From Lachnospiraceae bacterium (GTDB lineage: Bacteria > Bacillota > Clostridia > Lachnospirales > Lachnospiraceae): DNA of 64,000 bases. Below, in pieces: positions 1 to 7,382 of the stretch. Under the pieces are notes generated by a model. It did no database searches. It had not been told where the DNA came from and saw only the letters and a list, made by a program, of their open reading frames with translations. Each line of letters begins with the position of its first letter. Position 1 is the stretch's first letter. A program made the translations under genes and the position numbers. The DNA lies in contig JAFSTN010000042.1 of the NCBI GenBank assembly GCA_017450485.1, positions 107,300 to 171,299 of the forward strand, written 5' to 3'.

Positions 1-986
1 TCGGAGGATGCATGATACATGATCCGATTCCTGTATGCTCCGGCACGCCCCGCAACATATTCGTTATCACCGTTTAAGAAAAGCATTCCGCCTTCGGGCA
101 GCGCGTCTGCCAGTTCATACTTCGTGGATATGATGTTATCCATGGTGCGGAAAGTATCCAGATGCTGGGGACCGATAGAAGTGATGATCCCATGGTCGGG
201 ATGAACCAGGTCGCAGAGCTCACGAATATCACCCACGTGCCTTGCTCCCATCTCACATACGAAAACCTCCGTACCGGGCTTCATGTGTTCGCGTACCGTA
301 CGGACTACACCCATGGGAGTATTATAGCTTTCCGGAGTGATCAGCACATTGAATCCGACCGAAAGCAGCTCTCCCAGATAGTATTTCACACTGGTCTTGC
401 CGTAGCTTCCCGTCACACCTATGACAGTCAGGTCTCCGGCAGCAGCCAGCTTCCTTTTTGCATCATTTATAAAATGCCGGTTGATCGCCGCCTCAAGCGG
501 ATGAATAAGGATATTGGCCGTCACGCATGATATGAACTTGAGTCCCAGAACGAGCAGAAGCAGCCCTTTGACCGCAGGCAGGCCCAGCGGGATGACGACG
601 GAGGGCAGCACACATACGATCACATCCACAATGATCACGCATGCGGTAAGTCTTTTGACGCGGGCGGTATAGACAAGCTTCTTCTTCGCGGACATTCCGC
701 ACAGCGCACGGAAAACGACTATGATAAGCGCTGTCCAAAGCCACATCACGATATCGACCGCCGGGCCGTTACGCAGTATAACCCACAATATACCAAGGGG
801 AACAGCCGCATAGAGAACCCATTGCCTCTTGCAGTATCTGCGTAACCACACAAGGTGTTCTCCGTTCTTATACCCGTTCAGCTGGAACATATGCAGGTTG
901 TATCTGAGTGCATATATATACGCGCATACACCCAGTCCCACGGAGATCAGTATGCGAATGATCACAAAAACAAACTGCATCATCAT
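1..986 (-). CDS. MurF-like Mur ligase with N-terminal membrane domain (3' end outside window)
   Basis: Adds an amino acid or dipeptide to a UDP-muramyl precursor, or acts on a related substrate, at the cytoplasmic membrane. The frame is open from position 986 to the window edge (about 328 residues). Hydrophobic segments lie at roughly residues 5-27, 56-71, 78-93 and 113-160. The Mur-ligase P-loop GVTGSYGKTS follows at 190-199, then YNTPMG (221-226), EMGARHVGDI (245-254) and GPQHLDTF (272-279), as in MurF. Classical MurF is soluble, so the membrane head marks a variant seen in Clostridia. The start overlaps the hydrolase stop by 4 bases (ATGA), which suggests translational coupling. Three consecutive ATG codons make the exact start uncertain by two residues. 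The C-terminal domain is not visible, so substrate cannot be judged. Confidence 0.85.
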   Translation of the reverse strand, partial: MMMQFVFVIIRILISVGLGVCAYIYALRYNLHMFQLNGYKNGEHLVWLRRYCKRQWVLYAAVPLGILWVILRNGPAVDIVMWLWTALIIVVFRALCGMSAKKKLVYTARVKRLTACVIIVDVIVCVLPSVVIPLGLPAVKGLLLLVLGLKFISCVTANILIHPLEAAINRHFINDAKRKLAAAGDLTVIGVTGSYGKTSVKYYLGELLSVGFNVLITPESYNTPMGVVRTVREHMKPGTEVFVCEMGARHVGDIRELCDLVHPDHGIITSIGPQHLDTFRTMDNIISTKYELADALPEGGMLFLNGDNEYVAGRAGAYRNRIMYHASS

Positions 987-1792
987 ACTTTCCCTCCGTC
1001 ACCGTCCGGCAGGGCATCCAGATATGAATTGATAATATGTGCAAAAAGAGAGGGATTCTCGGCAAACGAGAAATGACCGGCTCCCGGAATGACAGCCAGT
1101 CCGCTGTTCGGTATATTCTCTTCCATGATATGTGCATCCCTGATGGGAGTAGCGGTATCGCACTCGCCCCATATGAGAAGAGTGTCCTGTCTGACAGCGG
1201 GAAGCAGTGATGTCAGATCTTCATTCACCGCCTTGACCAGAGTACCGCGCATCACGGGCGATGCCATTCGATAATCCTCCGATCCCTGTCTGCTCTTCCA
1301 GTCATCTATGATCTCATCAAAAAGGAAATAGACCAGTTTATTGTCAAAGAGCTTCTTAAGTATTTTGAACCGCTTCTGTCTGCGAAGCTGGGCCGGTGTT
1401 CTCACGGGCAGTATTCCGGCCGAATCCACGAGAATGATACGGGATATCTCAAACGGAAGCCTCTCTCTCGAGGCCAGCCGGATGATCACGCGGCCACCGT
1501 ATGAATGTCCGATAAGCATTGCTCTGTCTATATGCAGCCTGTCCAATAATGTGACGGTAAAGTCTGCGTACTTCTCCACATCCCAGGATTCGACGGGTTC
1601 ATCGCTCATACCGAATCCGGGCAGGTCAAACTGCAATACCCGGAATCTGTCGTCTATCAGACCCGCCACACCGTCATACAGGCGGCAGTTCGTCCCCCAC
1701 CCCTGCATGATCACAGCCCACGGTGCATCCTCCGGTCCGGTGATCCTATATGAGATTGTAAGTCCTTCGACTTCCAGAGTACCGTTATTCAT
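983..1792 (-). CDS. alpha/beta-fold hydrolase
   Basis: This is a 269-residue soluble alpha/beta hydrolase, probably an esterase or lipase-like enzyme of unknown substrate. The nucleophile elbow GHSYGG places the catalytic Ser at residue 97. A candidate oxyanion turn QGWGTN sits at about 30-35. The acid is probably the Asp in GECDTATPI (about 213) and the His is in GAGHFSF (about 240), the usual order and spacing. It ends in a 4-base overlap with the membrane MurF-like gene, so the two are probably one transcript. The start has no good ribosome-binding site; only AAGG lies directly next to the ATG. The terminator-like hairpin just upstream means it may depend on read-through. The family is secure; the substrate is unknown. 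Confidence 0.85.
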   Translation of the reverse strand: MNNGTLEVEGLTISYRITGPEDAPWAVIMQGWGTNCRLYDGVAGLIDDRFRVLQFDLPGFGMSDEPVESWDVEKYADFTVTLLDRLHIDRAMLIGHSYGGRVIIRLASRERLPFEISRIILVDSAGILPVRTPAQLRRQKRFKILKKLFDNKLVYFLFDEIIDDWKSRQGSEDYRMASPVMRGTLVKAVNEDLTSLLPAVRQDTLLIWGECDTATPIRDAHIMEENIPNSGLAVIPGAGHFSFAENPSLFAHIINSYLDALPDGDGGKV

Positions 1793-1809
1793 CCTTATGA
1801 TTTTACCAC

Positions 1810-1839
1810 AAAAGACCTCCGGTATATATACCGGAGGTC
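1810..1839 (-). terminator. intrinsic terminator after the DUF3048 gene
   Basis: A perfect 9-base stem (GACCTCCGG / CCGGAGGTC, 1814-1822 with 1831-1839) surrounds an 8-base TATATATA loop and is followed on the minus strand by TTTT. It lies 25 bases past the DUF3048 stop and 18 bases before the hydrolase start. The T run is short, so termination may be partial. Confidence 0.65.
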
Positions 1840-1863
1840 CCAGGAAAAACTGTGTTATGTATA

Positions 1864-2988
1864 TTACTGAAGCACCAAATCATCCCAGTCATCATCGGGT
1901 ACGATAGCTATATAAGTCTTACCTGTATTAAGGGTGATCTGCTGTCCTGTACCGTCATAATATCTGGTGATATCGGTCTCTGCAAGCTTAGACCAGGTGA
2001 TATCGATAGCTTCACCGCCGGTAAGATAGTAGCCGGGCATATTCTCTGCCAGAATATTGAAGATCAGATATCCGTTATCATCCAGCTGAGAGAATGTACA
2101 CTTCTGTATGATCACGTTGGTGAAGGTCAGAAGCTCATCATCTTCGCCGTCACGATGCTCGTTTCCGTACTCGGAATACTCATACAGACCGGTCTCCTCG
2201 TTATATTTCAGCTTGGAGCTGTTATGAGGGAACGGGAAATCCACGGCCTTGGCAGGATAAGTATATCCGGCATATGTTTCCGACAGCACGTTGGGAGCCG
2301 AAGGAAGAGCAAATGTATAATGTGTGCCGGGATAATACTCATCATAATCGGTGGAATAACTGGAAGCAGCAAACTTCTCCTCCAGGTCACCCTTCATGAT
2401 GTACTCGGTGTACTCAGTAGCCTTACCGTTATTAACACGGGAGAATCCGCCCGAGAAATGGCAGCAGTAATCTCTGGCTATGTACTGATCGATATAGAAA
2501 GGACCTCCGTCATGTACCAGACATGCATTCCACTCTGCAGCTATGAAAAAGTTGGTGGGACGCGCGGAACGGATGGAACCCATCTGCTCTATCGATCCCC
2601 AATCCTTCATCATGACCATCATTCTGGTGATTCGTCCGTTGAGTGTCGAATTCATAAGCTCATACACAATATCAGCTTCTGCGATACCGTAATGAGGAAG
2701 TGCAAGTGATTCGTTATCAACCATCGCGGCTATGGGACGCTGATCCTTGATCGCCTCGGGAATGGGAAGGTTGGTAAGCTCTGATCTTACATATCCCTCG
2801 GGGAGTTCATCAACGATCTCCTCTTCAGGCTCCTCTTCAACAACCTCTTCGGGCTCTTCTTCCGGTATAGCCTCTACCGTAACGGTTACCTCGGGAGTCT
2901 CCTCAGCCTCGTCCTGCTTGCCGCAGCCCGTAACCAGAGCAGCTGCCACAGAAACGATCATAAGACTCATAAGCAGTTTCTTTTTCAT
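1864..2988 (-). CDS. DUF3048 (YerB-like) lipoprotein
   Basis: This 374-residue exported lipoprotein belongs to the DUF3048/YerB family, whose function is not established. The start at 2988 was chosen because AAGGAGAGG sits just upstream; an upstream in-frame ATG at 3027 has no such site. The signal peptide starts MKKKLLMSLM and ends in the lipobox LVTGC, with the lipid-bearing Cys at residue 22. A Glu/Pro-rich linker follows at about 30-60. The domain begins near PIPEAIKDQRPIAAMVDN and carries the family's RSARPTNFF-type segment. It has its own promoter at 3050-3078 and a terminator after it, so it is probably monocistronic. It likely sits on the outer face of the membrane. Confidence 0.88.
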   Translation of the reverse strand: MKKKLLMSLMIVSVAAALVTGCGKQDEAEETPEVTVTVEAIPEEEPEEVVEEEPEEEIVDELPEGYVRSELTNLPIPEAIKDQRPIAAMVDNESLALPHYGIAEADIVYELMNSTLNGRITRMMVMMKDWGSIEQMGSIRSARPTNFFIAAEWNACLVHDGGPFYIDQYIARDYCCHFSGGFSRVNNGKATEYTEYIMKGDLEEKFAASSYSTDYDEYYPGTHYTFALPSAPNVLSETYAGYTYPAKAVDFPFPHNSSKLKYNEETGLYEYSEYGNEHRDGEDDELLTFTNVIIQKCTFSQLDDNGYLIFNILAENMPGYYLTGGEAIDITWSKLAETDITRYYDGTGQQITLNTGKTYIAIVPDDDWDDLVLQ

Positions 2989-3049
2989 TATCCTCTCCTT
3001 TAAACAAACACTGTTGCAATGAAGCATTCAGTTTTGCGCATCAACGCAT

Positions 3050-3078
3050 ATAATATCTCATATCGGTCAGAAAAGCAA
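3050..3078 (-). promoter_or_regulatory. sigma-A-type promoter for the DUF3048 gene
   Basis: Minus strand: -35 TTGCTT (3073-3078), 17-base spacer, -10 TATTAT (3050-3055). The start site would lie about 55 bases upstream of the ATG. It overlaps the intergenic end of the upstream M23-like gene. Confidence 0.6.
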
Positions 3079-3080
3079 CA

Positions 3081-3854
3081 TCAACCGTCTATCTTGATAA
3101 CTTCCATCGGGTCTATCTGATTGCCGTCCTGATATATCTTATAAGCCAGCTTGGAATCCTTGTTCTCTACCAGTGCCAGGATCGCTCCCTGAAGAACCGA
3201 ATCGCCCTCTTTGATAAGCGGAGTAGCTGCCAGATAGTACTCTGAGATATATCCGTTCTGATGGTCTATACGGATGCAGTATCCGTAATCCGTGTCAGGA
3301 AGGACCTCCAAAACCACACCGTCACCGGCTGATATCACGCTGGTGCCCTCACTGCAACTGAATATCAGACATTTGGGATCATCTTCGGATGTAGTCATTG
3401 ACGCGGATGACGATAACGGGAAGCCCTGAGGGAAATGTGCCGCATCGCTTTCTTCCTGTGCCGCTGTCTCGTGTTCCACCTTGGTATTCACGGTATTGCT
3501 GAGAATCGTGACCTTATCGGCCAGCGTCGTATTCTCGGCGGTCAGAGTATCCACCTGAGCTGAAAGCTCCTCAACCCGGGCAGCAAGCGCATCCCTTTCG
3601 GCTGTCACATTTTGTCTGATATGGGAATTGACTGTCCATCCTATGATAGTGATGACCAGAGTCACTGCTATCACTATACCGATGATCTCGATCAGAATAC
3701 GATTGATCCCCATCTGATGGACACCGCCGTCTTTCTTATTGTCGATAAACAGCATCAGATGATAATCTCTTCTGTCTTTTTTCTTCTTTGGATCGGTGCT
3801 CTTGGTATTCTCTGTGTTTTGGGGTTCCTGTGTTGTGATCTGTTCTTCGCTCAA
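3081..3854 (-). CDS. membrane-anchored coiled-coil protein with degenerate LytM/M23 domain
   Basis: A 257-residue envelope protein, probably a non-catalytic regulator of cell-wall enzymes. Order: charged cytoplasmic head; one membrane segment (about 48-75, rich in Ile/Val); a short coiled coil (about 82-125) with heptad-like EELSAQVDTLTAENTTL; and a C-terminal beta-rich LytM-like domain from about 160. The zinc ligands of active M23 peptidases are missing: where the HxH motif belongs the sequence reads LAYKIYQDG. The TTG at 3854 is preferred over the ATG at 3905 because GGAGG stands seven bases before it and because the ATG lies inside the predicted -10 box. The family match is by fold pattern and is moderate. 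Confidence 0.75.
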   Translation of the reverse strand: MSEEQITTQEPQNTENTKSTDPKKKKDRRDYHLMLFIDNKKDGGVHQMGINRILIEIIGIVIAVTLVITIIGWTVNSHIRQNVTAERDALAARVEELSAQVDTLTAENTTLADKVTILSNTVNTKVEHETAAQEESDAAHFPQGFPLSSSASMTTSEDDPKCLIFSCSEGTSVISAGDGVVLEVLPDTDYGYCIRIDHQNGYISEYYLAATPLIKEGDSVLQGAILALVENKDSKLAYKIYQDGNQIDPMEVIKIDG

Positions 3855-3903
3855 ATCCGTTCCTCCGTCCGTATTGGCTCCGTGTTCGTAACAAATCTGT
3901 AAC

Positions 3904-3932
3904 ATTTTATCACATCAGCCATCTATATGCAA
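3904..3932 (-). promoter_or_regulatory. promoter for the M23-like gene
   Basis: Minus strand: -35 TTGCAT (3927-3932), 17-base spacer, -10 TAAAAT (3904-3909). Transcription would begin near 3897, downstream of the ATG at 3905, which supports the TTG start at 3854. Confidence 0.55.
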
Positions 3933-3972
3933 ATCAGGCATGTTTCTTTTATATCCAAATCGGATAAAGTTC

Positions 3973-4001
3973 TTTACACCCGAAATCAAACGTGCTATGC
4001 T
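3973..4001 (+). promoter_or_regulatory. promoter of the cold-shock gene
   Basis: -35 TTTACA (3973-3978), 17-base spacer, -10 TATGCT (3996-4001), giving a leader of about 55 bases before the cold-shock ATG. Confidence 0.65.
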
Positions 4002-4038
4002 AACGCAGTATGGACGAATAGCAGTTTCCATACGTTAG
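4000..4038 (+). promoter_or_regulatory. inverted repeat at the start of the cold-shock leader
   Basis: GTATGG (4008-4013) pairs with CCATAC (4028-4033). The match extends outwards with CTAAC (4000-4004) and GTTAG (4034-4038), separated on the left by a three-base bulge. The inner stem would lie at the very 5' end of the mRNA if transcription starts near 4008. The ribosome-binding site lies outside the stem. Confidence 0.45.
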
Positions 4039-4062
4039 TTTCATTTTTCTCGGAGGTACACA

Positions 4063-4263
4063 ATGAACAAGGGTACAGTTAAGTGGTTTAACAACCAGAA
4101 GGGTTACGGTTTCATCTCTGATGAGAGCGGTAACGACGTATTCGTTCACTACACCGGGCTTAATATGGAAGGCTTCAAGTCTCTTGACGAGGGCCAGGCA
4201 GTTGAGTTCGAAGTAGTTAACGGAGAGAAAGGTCCTCAGGCCGTAAACGTAACCAAGTTATAA
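4063..4263 (+). CDS. csp: cold-shock protein (CspA family)
   Basis: A 66-residue single cold-shock domain that binds single-stranded RNA and DNA as an RNA chaperone in the cytoplasm. The RNP1 motif KGYGFIS (14-20) and RNP2 motif DVFVHY (about 26-31) are intact, and the length is the family norm. CGGAGG precedes the start. It stands alone on the plus strand between its own promoter and a strong terminator. Codon use is biased toward a few codons (GTT, GTA, AAG), which suits a highly expressed gene. The symbol is generic because the paralog cannot be named. Confidence 0.96.
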   Translation: MNKGTVKWFNNQKGYGFISDESGNDVFVHYTGLNMEGFKSLDEGQAVEFEVVNGEKGPQAVNVTKL

Positions 4264-4334
4264 TTGATTTGCTTATCCTACCCGTTACACATATATGTAA
4301 GGTTTTAGATTAGCTGATTTGTTATGACGTAATC

Positions 4335-4364
4335 AAGCCCCTGTCCTTTTGGACAGGGGCTTTT
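4335..4364 (+). terminator. intrinsic terminator after csp
   Basis: AAGCCCCTGTCC and GGACAGGGGCTT form a 12-base stem around TTTT, followed by more T residues. It lies 70 bases past the csp stop. Read on the minus strand the T run is too short for it to serve hisA well. Confidence 0.85.
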
Positions 4365-4395
4365 ACTTTCTGTATATCCGGTGTGGCATCAAACG

Positions 4396-5175
4396 TCAAT
4401 TCTTCCGGCAGTATTCCACCACCTCATCGAACTTCATATTCCCACCGAACAGATCAAGCGCCGACCCTATAGTAATACCGACTCTTCCGCAACCAAGTGC
4501 TTCCACCAGGTACAGATCATCGAAGCTGTGAACACCTCCCGCATAAATTACCGGATTGCCTTTCCATGCTCCCAGCATACCTACCACTTCGGATTCTATT
4601 CCCGAATTCCTGCCCTCTACATCCACCGCATGAACCAGGAACTCGTCACAATATCCGGACAGTTTATCGAGAGTATCGGGATTCAATTCCACGGAAGTGA
4701 ATTTCTGCCAGCGATCCGTCACGATCAGATATCTGTCGTCACGTCGCCTGACGGAAAGATCGAGAACGAGATGTTCTCTGCCTACCGAAGCGAGCATACG
4801 ATCCAGGGCCTGAAAATCTATTTCTCCTTCCCTGAACACGTAGGAGGTCACTATTACATGGCTTGCACCGGCATCAAGATACTCCGGCGCATTGTCGGGA
4901 TTCACGCCCCCGCCGATATGCAGCCCCCCGGGATATGCTCTGAGCGCGGACAAAGCCTGAGTGCGTGAAGCTTCATACATCGGACTTGCGGAGTTATTGA
5001 GTATTATCACATGTCCCCCGCTCAGATCCCTTTCTTTATACAGTTCGGCGAAATAAGCCGCATCGGATTGCGAAACATAATTCTCTTTTACATGAGAGTG
5101 CTCCTCATCGAGCGCGCCTCCCACGATCTGCTTCACGTGTCCGTCATGTATATCTATGCACGGCCTAAACTCCAT
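4396..5175 (-). CDS. hisA: phosphoribosylformimino-AICAR-ribotide isomerase, eukaryotic type
   Basis: Catalyses the fourth step of histidine synthesis, an Amadori rearrangement in a (beta/alpha)8 barrel. The 259-residue sequence follows the fungal/plant HIS6 pattern rather than the usual bacterial HisA. It begins with a CIDIHDGHVKQIVGG signature, then a YFAELYKERDLSGGHVIIL segment, the phosphate-binding IGGGV near 87 and AGGVHSFDDL near 214. The start is six bases from the dapB stop, with AGGATAA inside the dapB end. It is last in the PBP1a-yigZ-mgtE-cobO-dapA-dapB-hisA run. hisC is also in this window but in another operon, so histidine genes are scattered here. Confidence 0.88.
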   Translation of the reverse strand: MEFRPCIDIHDGHVKQIVGGALDEEHSHVKENYVSQSDAAYFAELYKERDLSGGHVIILNNSASPMYEASRTQALSALRAYPGGLHIGGGVNPDNAPEYLDAGASHVIVTSYVFREGEIDFQALDRMLASVGREHLVLDLSVRRRDDRYLIVTDRWQKFTSVELNPDTLDKLSGYCDEFLVHAVDVEGRNSGIESEVVGMLGAWKGNPVIYAGGVHSFDDLYLVEALGCGRVGITIGSALDLFGGNMKFDEVVEYCRKN

Positions 5176-5181
5176 AAGCGG

Positions 5182-5937
5182 TTATCCTATCACGTCACTC
5201 ATGGAATACATGCCGGGGGCGCGTCCCGCAAGAAAGCGTGCTGCGGATATTGCACCCTGTGCAAAAACATTTCTGGAATATGCCGTATGAGATAATGTGA
5301 TCACCTCATCCGTGCCGGCAAAGATCACATCATGATCACCGACGATCGAACCCCCTCTGACAGCGGATATGCCTATCTCTTTTACGGGGCGTTCCATACG
5401 GCGTTCCGTACGGTCATATACGTATTCATAATCGGAACCGAGGGCTTCTTTGGCTGCATCTGCCAGTGCCAGCGCTGTTCCGCTCGGAGCATCCAGCTTG
5501 TGTCTGTGGTGCTTCTCGACTATCTCGGTATCGAACCCGGCATCCCTGAGGATCGCCGCATTCTCTTTGATAAGCTTGAGCAACAGGTTAATACCTATAG
5601 ACATATTTGCGGAACGCAGTATGGCAACTTCCGTGGAAGCCTCATTAACCTTAACAAGCTGCTCGTCACTGAGACCGGTGGTACACAGTACTACCGGGAT
5701 ATGGGTACTCACCGCATACTTAAGCAGTCCGTCCACAGCACTTGAATTTGAAAAATCTATGATAACATCAGCCTCCAGTTCACATGCCTCTATATTCGAG
5801 TACACGGGAAAAGAGTTCTGTCCGTTATCAAACTTATCAACCCCGGCTACGATCTTGATATCTTCATCGGAAGAAGCGAGGCCGACTATAGCCTGTCCCA
5901 TACGGCCGTTACAGCCATGCATTATCACTCGGATCAT
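5182..5937 (-). CDS. dapB: 4-hydroxy-tetrahydrodipicolinate reductase
   Basis: Reduces the DapA product to tetrahydrodipicolinate with NAD(P)H in the lysine/meso-DAP pathway. The 251 residues begin with a Rossmann motif MHGCNGRMGQ (7-16). The family active-site signature EKHHRHKLDAPSGTA lies at about 147-161. Length is normal. GGAGAG stands before the ATG. It follows dapA by 19 bases and precedes hisA by 6, clearly one transcript. Confidence 0.96.
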   Translation of the reverse strand: MIRVIMHGCNGRMGQAIVGLASSDEDIKIVAGVDKFDNGQNSFPVYSNIEACELEADVIIDFSNSSAVDGLLKYAVSTHIPVVLCTTGLSDEQLVKVNEASTEVAILRSANMSIGINLLLKLIKENAAILRDAGFDTEIVEKHHRHKLDAPSGTALALADAAKEALGSDYEYVYDRTERRMERPVKEIGISAVRGGSIVGDHDVIFAGTDEVITLSHTAYSRNVFAQGAISAARFLAGRAPGMYSMSDVIG

Positions 5938-5956
5938 ATCTATTCTCTCCTTTGGA

Positions 5957-6841
5957 TCACAGGATCCCGTATTCTGTCATGGCTTTTTTAAGTTTCTCGA
6001 CATTCTGCGGCTCCATGGGGCTCAAAGGCATGCGCAGAGGGCCGACACCCTTGCCCATCAGATTCATTGCAGTCTTGACAGGTATGGGATTAACCTCACA
6101 GAACAGCGCATCTATCAGAGGTATGGCATCAAGCTGTGCTTTAGCCGCGCCTGCAACATCACCGTCAAAGAATTTCTGACATATATCATGGGTCTGCTTC
6201 GGAGCCACATTACTGAGCACGGATATGACACCCAGACCACCGACAGACAGAAGCGGAATGATCTGATCATCATTTCCCGAATACAGATCCACTTTTCCGT
6301 CAGCCATACTCATAAGTTTCACTACCTGACTGATATTTCCGCTGGCCTCTTTAACACCGGCTACATTGCTCACTTCTTTGCACAGTCTGACAACTGTCTC
6401 GGGAGCTATATTGCATCCGGTCCTGGAGGGTACATTATACAGGATCATCGGGATCTTGATGCTGTCGGCTATCTTTTTGTAATGCGCGAAAAGACCGTTC
6501 TGGGTAGCCTTGTTATAGTAAGGAGAAACGGTTAGGACCGCGTCCGCTCCGTAAGCTTCCGCATCCTTTGACAGATGCACGGCCGTATCTGTGCAGTTGG
6601 ATCCGGTTCCGGCCACTACGGGTATACGATGGTTAACTCTCTCAATACAGAACTTAACCACATCGACATGCTCTTCTTCACTCAGGCACGCTGACTCGCC
6701 CGTTGTACCGCAGACAATGATCGCGTCCGTTCCATTTGCGATCTGTTCCTCTATGATCTCAGCGAACTTATCATAGTTGACGCTCCCATCCTCGTGAAAA
6801 GGTGTAACGATAGCCACTCCTGCTCCCGTAAAAACTGACAT
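5957..6841 (-). CDS. dapA: 4-hydroxy-tetrahydrodipicolinate synthase
   Basis: Condenses pyruvate with aspartate semialdehyde, the first committed step towards meso-DAP and lysine. It is a 294-residue TIM barrel. Seen: the GTTGESACLS motif near 45-54, VAGTGSN near 77, YYNKATQNG near 107, YNVPSRTG near 134 with the active-site Tyr, and the Schiff-base Lys in GVKEASGN near 162. CAGGAGGAG precedes the start. With dapB directly downstream it supplies precursor to the cell wall, which fits the PBP1a gene at the head of the run. Confidence 0.97.
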   Translation of the reverse strand: MSVFTGAGVAIVTPFHEDGSVNYDKFAEIIEEQIANGTDAIIVCGTTGESACLSEEEHVDVVKFCIERVNHRIPVVAGTGSNCTDTAVHLSKDAEAYGADAVLTVSPYYNKATQNGLFAHYKKIADSIKIPMILYNVPSRTGCNIAPETVVRLCKEVSNVAGVKEASGNISQVVKLMSMADGKVDLYSGNDDQIIPLLSVGGLGVISVLSNVAPKQTHDICQKFFDGDVAGAAKAQLDAIPLIDALFCEVNPIPVKTAMNLMGKGVGPLRMPLSPMEPQNVEKLKKAMTEYGIL

Positions 6842-6877
6842 TTCATCTCCTCCTGTTACAATCTCTTGATCCGACTG

Positions 6878-7366
6878 TTATTTGATATCACTGGTAATAG
6901 TCGTCACTTCGTCTGCAAGTTCATTCAACAGCTTGGACACCGTATTACCTGTCATGATTATTTCGGTGTGTTCGCTCTTCAGCTCCAGCACACTCTTAAG
7001 CTCCTCCAAGGTTATGATACCATTATCGACCAGCCCCAGCACCTCATCAAGTATGAGCAGATCACACTCGCCGGTGTTCAAGACCTTTCTCGCATAACTC
7101 ATGCCGTTACGGATATTGATGATCTCTTCCTCCTGCTTCTCCGGAGGCAGTGATTCGAATGCCGCATCGGACTTTTCAAACCTGAACACTTTGATCTCGG
7201 GCTCCATCCGCTTCAGAAAATCCGAGTCGGACAAACCCTTATTCTTAAGAAACTGTATTACAACAGCCCGGCCGCCTCTGCAAGCGGTCTGCACTGCTCT
7301 GCCCAAAGCTGCGGGAGACTTGCCTCGCCCACTCCCGCTGTAGATCCTTATGATACCGTTTACCAT
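6878..7366 (-). CDS. CobO/BtuR-like corrinoid adenosyltransferase
   Basis: Probably transfers the adenosyl group of ATP to cob(I)alamin or a precursor in the cytoplasm. The 162 residues start straight into a RecA-like fold. The P-loop is SGSGRGKSPAALG (10-22), where CobO normally has GNGKGKTTAA. A Walker B-like LLILDEVLGLVD lies near 107-118, and IIMTGN near 137. The protein is slightly shorter than CobO (about 170-200) and lacks its N-terminal tail. The Ser-Pro after the P-loop Lys is unusual, so a related ATP-dependent role is possible. GGAGG precedes the ATG. No cobalamin genes or riboswitch lie nearby. Confidence 0.75.
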   Translation of the reverse strand: MVNGIIRIYSGSGRGKSPAALGRAVQTACRGGRAVVIQFLKNKGLSDSDFLKRMEPEIKVFRFEKSDAAFESLPPEKQEEEIINIRNGMSYARKVLNTGECDLLILDEVLGLVDNGIITLEELKSVLELKSEHTEIIMTGNTVSKLLNELADEVTTITSDIK

Positions 7367-7382
7367 GTATTACCTCCGCATG

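Noticed and set aside
3612-3902. A 96-codon plus-strand frame opposite the M23-like gene
   Set aside because: No ribosome-binding site; overlaps a gene supported by membrane, coiled-coil and LytM-like parts.
4335-4364. The csp terminator as a bidirectional terminator also serving hisA
   Set aside because: On the minus strand only two T residues follow the stem, so efficient termination of hisA is not supported.
5450-6535. A 361-codon open frame on the plus strand
   Set aside because: Opposite dapB and dapA, both unmistakable. Composition matches an antisense shadow.
6842-6877. Possible lysine riboswitch before dapA
   Set aside because: The gap is 36 bases and shows no conserved lysine-element structure.
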